Positions 33,565 to 34,864 of a DNA stretch of 34,864 nt are shown one piece after another. The first letter of the stretch is position 1. The number at the start of each line of letters is the position of its first letter. The stretch spans positions 1-34,864 of the forward strand of contig JAJYFF010000026.1 in the NCBI GenBank assembly GCA_021785405.1, in the 5' to 3' direction. This stretch comes from Pseudomonadota bacterium. GTDB taxonomy: Bacteria; Pseudomonadota; Gammaproteobacteria; Steroidobacterales; Steroidobacteraceae. The notes beneath the pieces are model-generated. The model worked only from the letters and a program-made list of their open reading frames with translations, was not told where the DNA came from and ran no database searches. Both the position numbers and the translations under genes were made by a program.

Positions 33565-34331
33565 ACGCGCGGCGAGCGAGGCTCGCGGCCACCGTGCTCG
33601 CCGCGGGGCTCGCGCTCGGGGGTTGCGCGTCGACCGGCGGCGACCTCGCGCCGGGCGCCAATCCGAAGCAGGCGGCGATCGACAACGTGCAGCTCTCGAT
33701 CGCCTATCTCAAGCTCGGCAAGCTCGCGGTCGCACGGCACTTCATCGAGCGCGCGATGCACGAGGATTCGAGCAGCGCCGTCGTCCAGGCGACCGCCGGC
33801 GTCGTCTATGAGCGGCTCGGCGAGGATTCGAAGGCGCGGCGCGCGTACCGCGAGGCCGCGCGCCTCGGGCACGACGACCCGGACGTGATGAACACCTACG
33901 GCGGTTACCTGTGCCGCACCCACCATTACGCCGCGGGCGAGAAGGTGTTTCGCGAGGTGATCGCGAACCCGCTGTACCAGACGCCGGAGGTCGCGATGGT
34001 GAACGCCGGCGTGTGCCTCGAGGGCGCCGGCAACGATGCGGGTGCGGCGAACTACTTCCAGCGCGCGCTGGTCGTGCGACCGAACATGCCCGAGGCGCTG
34101 CTCGAATCCGCGGATCTCGCGATGAAGCGCCACGATCCGGCGCAGGCGGCGAAGATCGTCCGCCAGGATCTCGCGGTCAACCCGCCGAGCGCGCCGGTGC
34201 TGTGGCTCGGCGTGCGCGCGGAGCGCGCGCTGCAACACGCGAACGCGGCCGACGCCTACGCCAGTGAGCTCGAACGCCAATTCCCCACGTCGACCGAAGC
34301 GCGGATGCTGAAAGCCGGCGTCGATCCATGA
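33561..34331 (+). CDS. pilF: Type IV pilus biogenesis lipoprotein PilF/PilW
   Basis: 256 residues, starting at a GTG overlapping the rlmN stop. A signal peptide ends in the lipobox LGGC at Cys22, so the protein is an outer-membrane lipoprotein. The rest is a set of six or so TPR units ([65 protein letters not shown] and others). PilF/PilW is the pilotin that carries the PilQ secretin to the outer membrane. The position between rlmN and rodZ supports this identity over a generic TPR protein. Its stop overlaps the rodZ start (ATGA). Confidence 0.93.
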   Translation: MNARRARLAATVLAAGLALGGCASTGGDLAPGANPKQAAIDNVQLSIAYLKLGKLAVARHFIERAMHEDSSSAVVQATAGVVYERLGEDSKARRAYREAARLGHDDPDVMNTYGGYLCRTHHYAAGEKVFREVIANPLYQTPEVAMVNAGVCLEGAGNDAGAANYFQRALVVRPNMPEALLESADLAMKRHDPAQAAKIVRQDLAVNPPSAPVLWLGVRAERALQHANAADAYASELERQFPTSTEARMLKAGVDP

Positions 34332-34864
34332 GCGACGCCGTGGACCTTCCCGAGCGCCTGCGCGCGGAGCGGGAGCGCCGAGGACTCAGCGTGCAGCAGG
34401 CCGCCGACGACCTGCGGCTCGATCCGCGGGTCATCGCGGCGCTCGAGAGCGGCGAGTTCGCGAACGTGGGCGCGCCGGTCTACGCGAAGGGGCACCTGAA
34501 GAAATACGCGGCCCTGCTCGGGATACCGAGCGCGGACGTCGCCGCGATGATCGGCCAGCTGGACGTGCCGGTGCCGGAGCAGGTGAACGCGGACATGGCG
34601 ACCCGGATCGCCGCCGGTGCCCGGTTCGGCGGGCGCTCCTCGAAACGTCCGGCGGTCGGCGTCGCGTTGCTCGCGGTGCTGATCGCGGGCGTCCTGTGGT
34701 GGAAGCCGTGGCGCTGGGGCGCCGGCGAACGGGCGATCCCCGCCGTGTCCCCGGTGGCGGCCGACGCGAACCCGGCGCGGCCGGCGGCGGAGCGATCGCC
34801 GGCCGCGAGCGGGACGAGCGCCCCGGGACCCGCGGCCGAACCGCCCGCGCCGCAGGCGACCGCC
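34328..34864 (+). CDS. rodZ: Cytoskeleton protein RodZ, 3'-partial
   Basis: 179 residues are in view and the frame is open at the right edge. Residues 8-75 form a helix-turn-helix domain of the RodZ type (LRAERERRGLSVQQAADDL, AALESGEF, VYAKGHLKKYAALL). This domain contacts MreB rather than DNA in E. coli. A basic segment is followed by one membrane helix (about 109-125), then a Pro/Ala-rich periplasmic linker. The C-terminal beta domain is beyond the window. It couples MreB to cell-wall synthesis and rod shape. The ATG overlaps the pilF stop. In relatives ispG and hisS would come next. Confidence 0.95.
   Translation, partial: MSDAVDLPERLRAERERRGLSVQQAADDLRLDPRVIAALESGEFANVGAPVYAKGHLKKYAALLGIPSADVAAMIGQLDVPVPEQVNADMATRIAAGARFGGRSSKRPAVGVALLAVLIAGVLWWKPWRWGAGERAIPAVSPVAADANPARPAAERSPAASGTSAPGPAAEPPAPQATA

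Overview
The window is a dense, very GC-rich stretch of bacterial chromosome, and the whole of it reads as housekeeping DNA. The gene order suhB <> trmJ-iscS-iscU-iscA ... ndk-rlmN-pilF-rodZ and queA-tgt-yajC-secD-secF, the large NAD-dependent glutamate dehydrogenase and the 7Fe ferredoxin point to a gammaproteobacterium. The general look suggests the Xanthomonadales/Nevskiales/Steroidobacter side, but no rRNA is present to settle this. No prophage, insertion sequence, CRISPR array or integrated island was seen. No gene-free gap exceeds 300 bases; the longest is the 151-base divergent region at 19045-19195.

Layout. 1-2202: an ABC ATPase cut by the left edge, a membrane-anchored TPR protein and a lipoprotein, ending in a perfect hairpin. 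2267-3166 (minus): a PhzF-family protein. 3203-5140: a promoter and TPP riboswitch driving a three-gene thiamine salvage operon (YkoF-like thiamine binder, PnuC/PnuT-type permease, aminoglycoside/choline-kinase-fold kinase). 5191-5508: an adrenodoxin-type [2Fe-2S] ferredoxin. 5515-18275 (minus): a long catabolic run read in the order thiolase, ETF-ubiquinone oxidoreductase, zapE, 2-oxoacid dehydrogenase E1alpha, E1beta, E2, NAD-glutamate dehydrogenase, gpmA. 18364-20167: a PlsC-type acyltransferase and xerD diverge from a region with a CRP/Clp-like palindrome. 20212-21264 (minus): fdxA, a zinc-ribbon NUDIX hydrolase and tRNA-Leu(CAA). 21319-26678: queA-tgt-yajC-secD-secF. 26792-28267: a cationic amino-acid type permease. 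28305-31798: suhB diverging from trmJ-iscS-iscU-like-iscA, closed by a rho-independent terminator. 31878-34864: ndk-rlmN-pilF-rodZ, with rodZ cut by the right edge.

The most unusual part is the ISC locus. It keeps the ancestral position and order, but iscR, hscB, hscA, fdx and iscX are absent. The IscU homologue has lost two of its three cluster-ligand cysteines, the conserved Asp and the HscA-recognition motif. The IscS homologue lacks the C-terminal tail that in E. coli helps dock IscU. These losses fit each other and suggest a remodelled, perhaps non-scaffold, role. The second notable system is the thiamine operon, where the Shine-Dalgarno sequence lies inside the conserved 3' end of the aptamer. 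Several genes (E1alpha, queA, suhB, trmJ) have a -10 box 6-11 bases before the start codon and no Shine-Dalgarno sequence, which suggests leaderless mRNAs; suhB and trmJ appear to share one symmetrical -10 element.
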